Source: Kuschelorhynchus macadamiae (Eukaryota; Arthropoda; Insecta; Coleoptera; Curculionidae). Taken from it: a DNA stretch of 64,000 nt. Made by a program: the position numbers and the translations under genes. This document shows positions 20,630 to 32,270 of the stretch, in pieces (the stretch's first letter is position 1; the number at the start of each line of letters is the position of its first letter). The notes under the pieces were generated by a model. The model was not told the DNA's origin, searched no databases, and was given only the letters and a program-made list of their open reading frames with translations. The stretch covers positions 1,426,001-1,490,000 of the forward strand of contig JAUTXW010000205.1 of the NCBI GenBank assembly GCA_030620095.1, read 5' to 3'.

Positions 20630-22880
20630 CAACATAATTGTAAATCATTTTTTATCTCATGTTTTTCTGCTCTCTAATTTGGCTGTCTTAGAAAATTTTA
20701 TTTTTGTTGGCATTTTTTTGCAGTCAAACTTATTTTTTTAATAAGCAAAACTTGTCCATTATATTATATACTGATAGACATTTTTAAGAAATAAGATGTA
20801 TGACAATTTTTATTTGAATTTTTCAATTTTAACACACTGTTTTTAAAAAATAGAGAAATATCCAATTTCAGTCTTGGGCACAACTTTTTTCGAGATATTT
20901 ATAAGTAAACTATAATTTATTTTTCATGTATAATTATTGTATGAGTTAGTTTAAATATTTGTACAAAAATGTATTATTTTATCATTGAGAAGTATGGTTT
21001 TGTCATTTGTATGTACCTAATATGAAGAAAATTAAAATTTTCGTAAGAAAAATTATACCAATAAGAAAAAAAGCACAAGAAATATTTAATTAAACGTACC
21101 TTATTGACAAGTTTCAAATAAAACATTGCATTCTGTATCTGTTTGGTCCACCCAAATCTGTTTTGTTTTTTGCGCTAAAAGAAAGAGCAAAATTTATCTT
21201 AACTATATGTTTTATTTGAAAATTTGTATCAAAATCTTTGTTTTGAATGTTTTTTTGTTAATACATTGTTAAACAGTGAAACCGTTACAATATTGACAAA
21301 TTACAGTTGAAATATATCACGTTTTAGTGACAACCTATAGATTAGTGCAGGAGCCAGGGGTAGTGGAAAGTGGACATCAGCGGGAATTGGGAAAAGTTGG
21401 GCAGCATTTTGTCAATGGTAACAGACGTCGAATATGATCCTTTCTTTAGTGTATCATAGTATGTTCATATATGCAGGTGCATTTCAGAGCCATCCGAACT
21501 TTCTTAAATTTTCAGGTTTTTAGAAGTCAAATGCTCCAAAGAGGAAAAATCACAATTTTGTTAAAAACGTAAGTAAATATAACACAATATTATTGTTTCT
21601 CCATTCGGTTTTCTCTAGTAAATTTATTGTAAAAAGACTTATAACCCAACATTTTGTTCCAATTTCTACGCTGCTGTCAAATGGACAAAACCGATAAATT
21701 TGGTTGGGGTTGGGGTAATATCGGGATCACGCAGTTACCCCAGCCAGTCGTGCTGTTATTCCAGATGTGTTTAGATGAATTATATTATAACATAATATAG
21801 TATAGTCACAGTCAACCTAACATATATCTACAGTGAGTTTAGGTACTATTATTTTCCTGTACACATAGTTCGAAAATACACGAAAAAAATTTAAGGGCCA
21901 GTTGGTCGGGAGAAACCCTTCAAGCGGGATATGAAGATTCCAGCTCTTAGACTGAATATACCTAGATTTATTAGATTTAGAGTATACTCTTGATTCAGAA
22001 GAAGAGAAAAATACCAGTATTTATTCCATACACAATGTAGGAAAACCAGTCTGATGAGAATAATGAAGAAAACGAATTGGTAACAGGATACTACTGCAGT
22101 TGCAAGGACATTAGGAACATGTGCTCATATTTGTAGCATATTGTGGTATTTGGGATTTGCCCGCCATAATCAAAATGTGAAATATCCATCGACTTCTGTA
22201 TTACATCATAATAAAGATGTCACAAATCGTCTAGTTTAGTAAGTGTACTTGTATTATTTTGATAATAAGACTAAAGAGTGCTTAACTCTTTTGTTCACTT
22301 CCACTAACCTGGAAATATCGGTTTTAACTTTGTTAGTTATGAAATAGATGTGGTTTTAATAAGATAATTTTTACCAAGTAAAACGTTATCATATTTGCAT
22401 TTTTTGTTCTTATTTTTTTCTGTTTTTCTCTTCGTTAAAAAGCTACGAGAAAAGTCCTACCTTTAGGTTTATTGGTTAGACCCGCCACCTTGGTAATTAA
22501 AATGGCGGTTATTTTTGTAACTAAAAAAAATCTACATTATCTTCTATCAAACGAGCTATCAACCAGTGAAATCGGATAAGAAATAAAAAGGTTATAACTA
22601 AATCACGTTTAATCCGGTTGATTATGGATGATTTGGCAAATTCAGCTTTACTAAATACGGTCCTGTAGTACAAAACATGATTCACAAAGGGCTTCTGCTT
22701 TCTTTCACTAAAAAGTGTTATTTTTTAGTGCTCTTTACTAAATACGGCCCTGAGAGCTAAATCATTGATTTTAAAGAATTGCCCCCCCCCTGAGAATATT
22801 TGATCAGAAACTCAATATCTATAACATATGTAAATTTCAAGCAAATCCCACTGTGGGCCACTTCCCTATGCTTTTGTGCG
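20630..22880. other. Featureless stretch
   Basis: No recognisable coding or RNA feature. A run of nine C at about 22785 is the only compositional oddity. The G-rich patch at 21340-21440 shows no motif. Confidence 0.4.
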
Positions 22881-22884
22881 GAGT

Positions 22885-23165
22885 TCTTTGTAATTCTATG
22901 CAATTTTGGTATTTTTATTAGAGAAATAATCTGTATTGCACCTAGTAAGTATAAAGTATCTCTACTTAAATGCCGTTTGTCTTAAAAAATGTCCAGACAC
23001 TATTCATTCAAGTTGTTTGTACAAATTATTTAGAAGCTTTTATGAAAATTATCTCTCGTAGTATTACCCCAAAAACTCTATAAACTAACATTCATTTGAC
23101 AATTGGCTCATCAATAACTTTATATCAAATATTTGTGTATTCAAACAATATCCGCAATATTGGAA
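22885..23165 (+). repeat. Dispersed repeat, intact copy
   Basis: This 280-bp segment has a second copy split in two at 24533-24630 and 27411-27600; shared words include GCACCTAGTAA, TATTACCCCAAAAA and ATTTGTGTATTCAAACAAT. It has no coding content. The second copy was interrupted by the LINE at 24651, so this copy shows the uninterrupted site. Confidence 0.7.
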
Positions 23166-23486
23166 TTGTGGAAATCAATAATCATGTAGTTTAAAGTTAT
23201 AGTTATAGTTAAGTTATAGCAAGCTGCTGTTACAGGTAAAACGGGATTGTCTTGTGACGAATAATTTAATATTATGTAATAGTATATTTCAATAGACATT
23301 TTTGGTGCGACAAAAGTAACAACAATATTTTATTTCATTTAAGAACAGAAATAGGATTGAAGGGATACAACAATACAAAAACATTTTCTTAACAATTAAT
23401 AGGATAGCCATTATTGGCTATAACTTTTTAGCAACGACGCGGCATTGATGAAAGTTATAATAATTGACATATTTGTCCAAAATTCG

Positions 23487-24322
23487 TTAATTTTGTTTAT
23501 TTGAGAACTTTGTAACCCGAATATGACGTTCCACATCTTCCCACAGGTTCTCGATGGGGTTAAGGTCCGTTACAGTCCTGAACAGGGCGACATGAATGTT
23601 CCCGGTCATTGTCCTGCTGGAACAAAAATCGCAGAGGCCTCTCCCACACAGCATAGATATCGCGTTTTGGAGTATGTCCCTGTATACCAATCGACCCATA
23701 GTCCCGTCTATAAAGTGTAATCCCATAAAAAGACACTACCTTTTCCATGTTTTGTTGTTGGCGAAACATGCTTTGGGTGAAATCTTGTATAACCGGACGT
23801 CTTACATGCCTCATTCCGTCAGAATTAAAAATTTTGTAACGAATTTCATCGGTAAATGATATTTTTTCCATTCTTGAACAGTCCAGTTCAAATGTCATCG
23901 TGAAAATTCAAGCCTAGCAAGACGATTTATCTCGGAAACCAATGGTTTCTTGGCTGGAGGTATGCTATAAAGTTTCACCTCAACTAATGGTCGTTGAACA
24001 GACTAACTTGCAGTTCAGGAATTTCAGCAATTATCGTTTGTCCTGGCAACCACGGATCTCTTTGAGAACTCTTTTGATTCTCCTATTCATTCAAAATGGT
24101 TTTCCTGGGCTTCCCTGATTTTGACATTTTTTCGACATATCCTCTTTTATTAAAACATGAAATTATTTTCGACACTCTGCATTTGGGCAAGTGAAACTGC
24201 CTTAGAAATCGCACTCTTACACTTCCCTTCAAAAAAGTCAGATTGGTTTTCCTTTCGGCATATTTATTTCTACAAAAATAAGAGCTGTAAGGCTTAATAA
24301 GCCAGCGAAGTTTCATATTCAA
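23487..24322 (-). pseudogene. Tc1/Tc3-like transposase relic
   Basis: The N-terminus (24322-24083) reads like a Tc-type paired helix-turn-helix: LRQFHLPKCRVSKIISCFNK then SKSGKPRKTI. The catalytic part (23898-23487) shows EKISFTDEIRYKIFNSDGMR, RRPVIQDF, GLHFIDGTMGRLVYRDILQN, RFLFQQDNDREHSCRPVQD and LNPIENLWEDVERHIR. Three frames are used and the DWPAQSPD segment before LNPIEN is deleted. Terminal inverted repeats could not be identified; the element probably lies within about 23300-24500. Confidence 0.8.
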
Positions 24323-24532
24323 ACTAATAAAATAAATTATTGAAATAAATTATCACATACCAACTTATCTGACATTTGGAGAAAATAACATTTTATCTAT
24401 GACAGCAGCCTACTATGATCCTTTAAACTATATAAGTTTTGAGTTCACCGTTTGCTAACTGCATTTTAAATATTTAAAGATTTGGCTTTAAAAAGTTGCT
24501 TTACTTGTATCCCATAGTGTATATTGTTTCAA

Positions 24533-24630
24533 AAAATTTACAATTCTATGTAATTTTGGTCTTTTTATTGGAGAAATAAACTGTACTGCACCTAGTAAAA
24601 ATTCTTTCTCAAGGCTGCTTGTCTTAAAAA
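24533..24630 (+). repeat. Dispersed repeat, first half of interrupted copy
   Basis: Matches 22895-22990 (TTACAATTCTATGTAATTTT, CTGCACCTAGTAA, CTTGTCTTAAAAA). The match breaks off at the TAA array where the LINE begins and resumes at about 27411. Confidence 0.7.
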
Positions 24631-24650
24631 TATAATAATAATAATAATAA
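24631..24650 (+). repeat. (TAA)n tract at LINE 5' junction
   Basis: Six to seven TAA units lie exactly between the interrupted host repeat and the first LINE-derived sequence. The uninterrupted copy near 22985 has no TAA run at this point. Confidence 0.85.
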
Positions 24651-25358
24651 CTAAAAATAGGAAAGACTCACATAATGTCGGAAGAATGAACACCCTTCGA
24701 GCAGACTTAAGACGGTAGTAAGAAGATAGGTACAAAACCCACCGATCTTATTCATCAACAAAAACTAGATAAGTATAAAGATACACTAAAGCAAAAACTA
24801 ACATCTAAAACGAAACGTCTGCAGAGATACAACAAATTCTCAAAGACTCTAAGAGAAAACGACAGAATTGGCTTTTCAACACCAATGAAAGACAGTTCTA
24901 TTGGGTTATCAATAACACCACAGATCAAACCAATACTGAGAAGATCCTGTCGAGCAAGGAGCATGTCACGGAGTATTTGTCGAACATCTGAGAAAAACCA
25001 AAAGAGCTTAACCGAAATGCTACATGGATACGATCTCAACGTGATCAGATTCAAACAACACAAATAAAATTTGTCTCTATCACCAAGCAGGAAGTTAGCA
25101 GCTTTATTAAGGGAACGAGCAACTGGAAGTCGCCAAGAGTTGACCATATTCACAATTTCTGGTATGAGAAATTTGAGGTCTTCAATGAAGCTATGGCCTG
25201 TCATTTCACTAAAATAATGCATCATCTGGAGACAACCCCCGCCTTTCTAATGCTAGGAACTACAACTATGCTACCCAAAAGCAATAGGACAGAAGACCCC
25301 TCCCACTACAGGCTCATCACCTGTTTGCCCACCATGTAAAAAATCCTAACAGGATGCA

Positions 25359-25969
25359 TTGCGTATCTATTATCATATTGACAGTAATAACCTATTAGCC
25401 GAGGAACAGAAGGGATGCATTCGAGACTATCAAGGATGTAAAAAACAACTTATCATCGATTCTGTGGTACTTAAGCAGGCACAGAAAAGACATCGCAACA
25501 TACACACTGCTTTTATAGACTATAAAAAGGCGTTTGACAGTGTACCACATTTCTCGCTCATAGACGTACTAGAAATATACAAAATTCACCCGATGATTAT
25601 CCCTATAATTTCCTGGCAACTATCAAGCACCAGTAGAGAACGAACCTGAATATGTATAATGGCGGTCAATCTCTTAGCACCGATGAGTTACACATCAATA
25701 GGGGAATTTACCAAGGAAACTCGACCACTGTGGTTCTGCATACCGATAAACCCCTCTCCACGTTCCTCAACAATACAGAACATGGCTTCAACATCAAAGC
25801 AAATAGAGACGATTCCCGAACCATATTCCACCTCCTGTATATGGATGATATTAAGCTCTATGGTGGAAACCATAACCAACTCAAAAAACTTATTGACGTG
25901 ACATACACCTTCTTGAAAGACCTCCATATGGAATTTGGAATGGAAAAAAGTAAAGCTTTAAATACCTAA
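25359..25969 (+). pseudogene. Reverse transcriptase domain of the R4/Dong-type element
   Basis: The first frame shows NNLLAEEQKGCIRDYQGCKK, then HTAFIDYKKAFDSVPHFSLI with the first catalytic Asp of RT motif A. After a stop at 25647 a second frame shows GGQSLSTDELHINRGIYQGN and HLLYMDDIKLYGGNHNQLKK, where YMDD is the intact catalytic motif C. The QGDSLSPLWF box is damaged and readable only across two frames near 25700-25735. Active-site aspartates survive but the chain is broken. Confidence 0.85.
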
Positions 25970-26872
25970 AAAGACCTTTAATGGCGATATAGCCTAACCC
26001 AATGGAGAAATAGTTCAACCGACGAACCAAGGAGAGACCTACATATACTAGATTCCAACAAGCTAGACAGTTTGATGTTAAGCATAGAAAGACCAAGATA
26101 AAAGATCAGTACGTCCAAAGAGTGCGAGCTCTTCTGAAGACAGAACTGAAGGCCGGAAATCTCATTACACCTATCACTCACTCACTATGCTTTCCCCCTG
26201 TTGACCTACAGTTTCGGAATCTTGAAATTGACTAACATGGAGCTAGAGGGACTACAACGAAGTAGTCGCCTAATGATGACCAAGTACAAGTCACATCACC
26301 CAAGGTCATCAACTCTCCGAATGACCTTACCACGAAGAGAAGGTGGAAGATCACTTGTTGACTTGACCAATTCGCACTCCCGACAGCTACAAAAATTGAA
26401 TAAGATTTCTTCACAAGGGACAAACACCATTTCTCCACCGCATAGTGACCTTAATTGACAACTCGTACTATCCACTTAATCTCGCAAGGGACAACATCAT
26501 CCTAAAGTCACTTTCAGACCGCGACAAACAAGAACAGTAGGCTCAATGACAATTGACAATCACAGTACTTGAATTAGCCACATATAGATAAAGAAGCATC
26601 CGACAGCTGGCTGAAGGATAGACAACTATTCCCAGAGACAGAAGGATTTGCGATGGCAATACAGGACCAAGTTATTAACACACGAAATTACACTAAGTGC
26701 ATCATCAAAGACCTGTCCGTTGAATCCGATAACATCTGGCTGCACTTACCTAGCAAACAAGGACTACTTCCAGAGACATAACCAGGCGTGTAACAACCTA
26801 CACCAGAAGCTTGCCAATAAATACGGACTCCTGAACACCTTTGTGCCCTATTATTAATACCAACCATGTTCA

Positions 26873-27165
26873 GTGCTTGAAAATAATGCCTTTAAACTGT
26901 ACTACGACCGGGCAATTATCACTGACAGACGGGTGACGAATAATCGGCCTGATTTGGTACTGTTAAATAAGAAAACAAAGGCAGCTTATTTGGTAGATGT
27001 TGCTACACCCAATAATAACAACGTGTTGGATAAATATCAAGAGAAAAAGGCCAAATATGCGGAGCTGGCCATCGAGATACAGCAAATGTGGCGACTGAAT
27101 AAGGTTCATGTGATACCGATCATCATATCATCAACTAGACTAGTTCCAAAAACGGAATTATTCAT
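26873..27165 (+). pseudogene. Restriction-enzyme-like endonuclease of the R4/Dong-type element
   Basis: The frame opens LENNAFKLYYDRAIITDRRV and continues NNRPDLVLLNKKTKAAYLVD and VATPNNNNVLDKYQEKKAKY. PD followed 12-14 residues later by VDVA is the PD-(D/E)XK-type active site of these LINE nucleases, responsible for target nicking. Similarity stops at LVPKTEL near 27150, where an unrelated repeat end begins, so the natural C-terminus and 3' UTR are missing. Confidence 0.8.
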
Positions 27166-27405
27166 TGAAATGTTTAAAGGTTCATTCGCCATTTTCTCAA
27201 AAAGTAACAGGAATTCACATAGTGTTCCATTTAAAATATTAAAGTTGATAGCAATTCCGGTGAAACCGGAAACGACAGTCGATTTTTTATACAGCAGAAA
27301 TCTTCCTCATAGGTAACCATATATCACTGTAAAATTTCATATTAATAGTACTTATCTCAAAAAAGTTGCAACCTTGTTAGCAATTTCGTGGTCACCCGGT
27401 ACATA
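27166..27405. repeat. Transposon-end-like fragment
   Basis: This stretch contains AGTGTTCCATTTAAAAT, the perfect palindrome TTCCGGTGAAACCGGAA at about 27256, and ends GTGGTCACCCGGTA, similar to the ACCCTGTA ends of transposons in the window. It separates the LINE from the second half of the interrupted repeat. The opposite end was not found. Confidence 0.35.
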
Positions 27406-27410
27406 ACGCC

Positions 27411-27600
27411 CAATATAAATACAGATACTATTCATTAAGTTTTTTGTAGAAATTACTTACACGCTTTTATGAAAATTGTCGCTTGTGGTATTACCCCAAA
27501 AATCTATAAACTGACATTAATTTAACAATTGGACCATCAGCATATCAAACATTTGTGTATTCAAACATTTGTGTATTCAAACAATGTCCGGGACATAAAA
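27411..27600 (+). repeat. Dispersed repeat, second half of interrupted copy
   Basis: Continues the match to 22995-23165 (ACTATTCATTAAGTTTTTTG, CTTTTATGAAAATTGTC, TATTACCCCAAAAATC). A 17-bp unit, ACATTTGTGTATTCAAA, is duplicated in tandem at about 27550-27583, unlike the intact copy. Confidence 0.7.
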
Positions 27601-28438
27601 TTATATAATTATTACCTATAATTCGAAATATAAACATCTAATATTTGCAAAATAGAATTAATTAACGTCATCAAGTGAATATACATATTTATTATTAACT
27701 TTCTCTAATATGAGGGTTACAATGTATAAACTGTTTATTTGCTTAATGCTATTATGCTGACTTTCCCATTTTAATCGAATATATAAGGGGGAAATGTTTA
27801 GTTAGTGATTATGAAATGTTTACTGCGATTCAGAGATCAAACCAGATAGATCAGGAATGTCAGTACCTCATAAGGTAAAAAGGGGAATTACTGTTGATAC
27901 CAGTGAAATATGGGAAATATCCCAAGGCTCTTTAAATGTAGTCGAATAATTAAATATACTTTATTATTTTTTGCTGAAATACTTGATATGTTAATAGTTT
28001 GTTGTTGTCTGTTAATTTTTAAATCGTTCGTTCAATTTCCTTTGGTTAAGATTCGGTAACATTATGTAAAAACAGAGTCCCGACAAATGCAAATAATATA
28101 ATTACCATTTCACATCATGGTAAATATAAAATTTTATACCAAGGTAGACTCTTTCATTTTTAAAGTCCTTGTTAGCTTGGGAATTTCAGATGCTGCCAGC
28201 TGCATATATGTTTTCATTTTGATTTGTCGGTTGTCGGGGCCAGACTTTTGACGTTTCATTGTAACTGTGAAAATTTAAATAATTCCACTTTTCACTACTG
28301 GACAACGAAGCGAGCATACAACGAATACTTTCAGACTCTCGACTGAGGGAGCAAATATGCCGTCATAAGTGGGACGAAAATATTTGCCGTACAAAAACCG
28401 AGAATCTCAAGTTTGGTATAACATCCCTACATATTTGA
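27601..28438. other. Non-coding stretch upstream of an orphan ORF
   Basis: No recognisable gene. Upstream exons of the following ORF could lie here but I cannot identify them. Confidence 0.35.
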
Positions 28439-29155
28439 ATAAGATCATTCGAATGTTTTTTAAAGATTAGTTACCGTTTACCTCTAGAAAAATGGCAAGC
28501 ACATGGTGAGGATAAAATTATAGTTAAAAAGCAAAAGAACAAAATTCAAGCGGAATTCAGATCACAATTGGGAATTATTGTAGACCAACCCAAACAAGGA
28601 GCGGGAACTTCTAACGATGGTAACTGCGCAAGAAAATTTTTTCAAAATTTTGCAATATCAGCAGAAATTACAGGACTAAATGTCAATTTAATTTATCGAT
28701 TTTATATCATCCTTCAAGTAATTGCCAGCGGATTTTTAATCAAGAAAATTGAATTTAATATATACACATTAGAAACTGCACATCTTTTTGTATCTCTATA
28801 TCCTTGGTACAGAATGCCAGCTACAATTCATAAAGTTCTTCTTCATGGATCCGCCATCATCGAGTCGTCACCAATACCAATAGGCAAATTGTCAGAAGAA
28901 GCCCAAGAGGCGAGGAATAAAGAGTATAGAAGGTTTAGGGAGCATAACTCACGAAAATGTAATAGAGTGCTTACGAATATAGATATTTTCAACAATTTAC
29001 TTGTGTCTTCGGATCCAAAAATCACGAGTCTTAGAAATAAACCAATTTTGAAAAAGAAACAGTTTTGTCCAGAAGCTTTAAATTTATTCTTGCCTAATAC
29101 AGTTAATGAATCCCTTGATAGTAATAGCAGCTCCTCCGAAAATGAATCAGAATAG
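28439..29155 (+). CDS. Unplaced 238-codon ORF, partial protein of an insect repetitive family
   Basis: The frame is open from the codon after TGA (28436-28438) to TAG at 29153-29155. No ATG begins it convincingly, so the start is probably a missing 5' exon. It includes PLEKWQAHGEDKIIVKKQKN, DQPKQGAGTSNDGNCARKFF, AEITGLNVNLIYRFYIILQV, LYPWYRMPATIHKVLLHG, PIGKLSEEAQEARNKEYRRF and an acidic Ser-rich tail (SSSSENESE). From memory, similar sequences (SND/TTNDGNTARRFF, LSEEAQEARNKD) occur in uncharacterised, multi-copy insect proteins that behave like transposon ORFs. I cannot name the family or function. It is one of the longest unbroken frames in the window. Confidence 0.55.
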   Translation: MRSFECFLKISYRLPLEKWQAHGEDKIIVKKQKNKIQAEFRSQLGIIVDQPKQGAGTSNDGNCARKFFQNFAISAEITGLNVNLIYRFYIILQVIASGFLIKKIEFNIYTLETAHLFVSLYPWYRMPATIHKVLLHGSAIIESSPIPIGKLSEEAQEARNKEYRRFREHNSRKCNRVLTNIDIFNNLLVSSDPKITSLRNKPILKKKQFCPEALNLFLPNTVNESLDSNSSSSENESE

Positions 29156-29829
29156 AATCTAGAATCCCATTTTTTAAAATTAAGTTTTATAGTTTTTAGT
29201 TAATTTGTATTATTATTTACTTTCTTCATTAGTAAAAAACGTATGTTTTTGATAATTTTTTTACAGATCTATATTTGTCATACGTGACAAGATGTCCCAT
29301 TTTTTTACATATTTAAATTTTGTTCGATATATCTTGCATATTCAGCTTCCAGCAGTATTTCATAACAAATAATCATTGTTACAAACCAATAAAGTTTTTT
29401 AAAAATTAAAACAAGTAGTTTGCAATTTCACTGTTGTTACTTTAACTTATTTGTAAATCAAAATAGTCAGATTTTTCTTAGTTATTTTTTATTTAATCCT
29501 CTACCAAGTATAGTGAACTTGCATCAATTTTTATCTAATTGAATATTGACATTTTGACAGATTTGCTATTACATTAATCGAATAATTTAATTTTGTGTCA
29601 ATTAAGGTTTTTGATATGTATAATATTTTAATTGAACAAGGCATTATATAGTAAATAGCTAAATAAACTAAAACAAAAAAAAAGAGACATTCATTTACAA
29701 CAAAAAGAGCCCATATTTTTTACCTCATCCTATATAAATAAACACAAAAACAACGTTTTCAGATTGAGTTTTCTAAATAAACACCGTATTATTCTTTTTT
29801 CTCCCAAATAACTTCAATTAGTAATTTTT
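29156..29829. other. AT-rich downstream flank
   Basis: No gene or clear repeat. AATAAA-type signals follow the ORF (AATAAAGTTTTTT near 29389), compatible with a polyadenylation site but not specific. Confidence 0.35.
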
Positions 29830-30420
29830 CAGTGCGGCGGAACAAAATGGCGACCACACAAAATGTTTTTAATCGTGAATAAATCACCAGGCTTTTACAT
29901 ATCTTAACGTTTTAGCGTCCCTAGATGCCAAAAAATATATGTTTTAGCAATTCCGTCGGTCGGTCTGTCAGTTCGCGACATAGCTTAAAAACTACTTACA
30001 CGATTGACCCCAAATTTTGGTCAAATATTAAAGGTCATATGTAGATGACCCGGTAATATTTTCGTAGAAATTCAGTATGGCGGAACAAGATGGCGGCGTA
30101 GTGAAACGTTAAAAAATTTTATTACTAAAAACTAATTATCCAATTAACATTAAATTTTGCATAACAATCAAGTGTGATATAGGAATGAACTGGTAACATT
30201 TTGGTATAAATCCAAGATAGCAAAACAAAATGGCGGCCTAATGAAATATTTAAAATATCAGATTAAAAAAACTATTAGACTAACTTCAAATTTTGTAGTA
30301 GAATTAAGCAGGATTTAGAAATAAACTCTTAAAGTTATGGTATGAATTCAAGATGGCGAAGTAAAATGGGGGCGAAGTAAACGTAAAAAATCTTCTTATA
30401 CAATTGACTTTAAATTTTCG
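29830..30420 (+). repeat. CTTCCCTCGT-family repeat, 5'-truncated copy
   Basis: Begins with AATCGTGAATAAATCACC (about 29871) preceded by an isolated CGGAACAAAATGGCG. It contains CCCTAGATGCCAAAAAATAT, CCGTCGGTCGGTCTGTCAGT, a conserved AAAACTACTTA...GATTGA block, and three repeats of a 130-140-bp unit centred on (C/A)GGAACAAAATGGCGGC. No coding potential was seen. Similar copies lie at 31.1, 41.0, 44.2 and 48.4-49.7 kb. Confidence 0.75.
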
Positions 30421-31092
30421 ATTATTGAATTTCTTTTAGGATATTTGTCATTAAAAATGTTACAAACATCTTGCAGGTACCGCATTCTATTCCCATAACC
30501 CAGTATAAATAAAATTTCAATTCTTTAGGTTTTCGTTTAAGCCATAAACATAAAAGCAAGGGTAAACACAACCTTTCATTCATAAATACACGTTTGTTGT
30601 GTATCAATCATGGCCCATGTGTTAGACAAAGACATATGAGAGAGAGAGAGAGAACGTCAGAATTCCGACTTCAAACATTGCTGTGGAAGATTTCCGACCA
30701 GAGTGTTTTTGGAGCCAGCGGCGACTCGGTTTTTGGGGAAGATTTAAATTTTAAATTAAATTCAACTTCGCGTTTTGTATTAAAATGCTTTATTATGCTT
30801 ATGTGTATTTAATACTACTACTGATTCTGTAATAAAACCATAATAAAGTGAATCTGAATATTTACACGTGAACGCCGTCTTACATATTGGTTGATTATAA
30901 ATTTCTGAAGCAAAAAAAATCGGAAAATTTCTTCTTCCCTTGTTATGAATATTTCCTTTCATCAAGAATAATAAAGTGGACCCAATTTAGTTTCGCACAT
31001 AGTCATTTTGTTCCACCACCACCATATTTTACTAGTTTCTACCTGAGCCACACTTATATTTTAGACATGATCTAAAATAAATTGATTTTTTA
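30421..31092. other. Non-repetitive stretch between two repeat copies
   Basis: No recognisable gene. A short (GA)n run lies at 30638-30654. Confidence 0.35.
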
Positions 31093-31690
31093 CTTCCCTC
31101 GTATAAGGAAAATATTGTAATCGTGAAAAAATAACCCTCCGATATTTTTACAGATCTTTACGTTCCAGGGTCCCTAGATGCCGAAAAAAACATGTTTTCT
31201 CAATTCCGTCGGTCTGTCTGTCTGTCTGTTCGCAGCATAATTAAAAAACTACTTAACCAAATGACTTCAAATTTTGGTCAAAAATTAAGGGTCATATAGT
31301 GATGACATAGGAACATTTTGATAAAAATCCAATATGACAAAACAAAATGGCGGAGTAGAGAAATGTTAAAAAATGTATTATTAAAAATATAATTATCCAA
31401 TTTCTGTAAAATTTTGCAAAAAAATCAAGTATTAGGTAGGAATCAACAGGTAAAGTTTTGGTACGAAACCAAGATGGCGGAACAAAATGACTGCCAAATA
31501 AAATATACCTAATCGAGAAAAAAAACCTCTAAGATTTTACATATTATCAGGTTTTAGCGTCCCTAGATGCCAAAAAATATGTTTATCATATTAATATCAA
31601 TTCTTGGTCAAAATTTGAAGTCAATCGGATAAGTAGTTCTTAGCTACGCCGCGAACTGACAGACAGACAAATAGAATTGAGAAAACATGG
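31093..31690 (+). repeat. CTTCCCTCGT-family repeat copy with intact left end
   Basis: Starts with CTTCCCTCGTATAAGGAAAA at 31093 followed by GTAATCGTGAAAAAATAACC, then the TGTCTGTCTGTCTG run, and two ATGGCGG-type units (31331 and 31476). At about 31540-31690 a second start motif (CCCTAGATGCCAAAAAATAT) is followed by GCGAACTGACAGACAGACAA, the reverse complement of the same region, so the copy ends in a partial inverted piece. Confidence 0.75.
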
Positions 31691-32094
31691 TTTAAACGAT
31701 CCATTTTTGTAAATCAACAAAACTGACATTGTCAAACATATCAGATAACCTTTTGTGCGCAGGTATTTTAATAAAAGGTAATACATTAAATTTTGGATAC
31801 TAGACCCCTAGTGTCGCAAAAACTAATATCTTTCAAAAAAAGTATTAAGAATTTTACACAGATTTTAAAAAAGTAATATAATATAGGGAGTTCCATTAAA
31901 AAAAAAATTTCCTTTTATAACAGAAAAACAGTAAACTTGGCAGCAATCTGGAACTCGCCATTGCATCCGGCATAAATTCATACCTAAATGTACATATTTT
32001 CATTAAATTCAGGTCAGCGGTACCTGAGATATTTCGCCGTTAGACGCTGTATAAAATCAGTTTACAAGTTTAGTTTCAAATAGAAAAGAAATTC

Positions 32095-32270
32095 AATTTT
32101 TTATACCATTTCTATATCTGTTTTATTCGATGCGCAGTGGTTTCGCTGATAAAATTTATGAATAATCCATAGAAATCCACAAAAGTTTCCTATTTAATAT
32201 TTTCCTCTATCTCTATACAGAAAGACGTTATTATAACTTTTATTTTGATATCCCTGTTCAGTGCAATCAA
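32095..32270 (+). repeat. Dispersed repeat, copy 1
   Basis: Matches about 50670-50820: TTTTATTCGATGCGCAGTGG versus TTTTATTCGATGCTCAGTTG, both followed by TTTCGCT and by TATTTAATATTTTC, and both ending GATATCCCTGT. It looks like a shared transposon end. No reading frame. Confidence 0.6.

Larger units (their letters stand above)
24651..27165 (+). mobile_element. R4/Dong-type non-LTR retrotransposon, 5'-truncated and decayed
   Basis: Order of parts: upstream region (24770-25358) with LDKYKDTLKQKLTSKTKRLQ, WKSPRVDHIHNFWYEKF and LPKSNRTEDPSHYRLITCLP; reverse transcriptase (25359-25969); thumb region (26201-26458, LEGLQRSSRLMMTKYKSHH); a Cys/His segment (26725-26830, TSGCTYLANKDYFQRHNQ); and a restriction-enzyme-like endonuclease (26873-27165). 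This single-ORF layout with a C-terminal nuclease is the R2/R4 architecture. Dong of this clade is known to insert into TAA repeats, and this copy abuts a (TAA)n tract. At least seven stops or frameshifts separate the parts. Confidence 0.85.
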
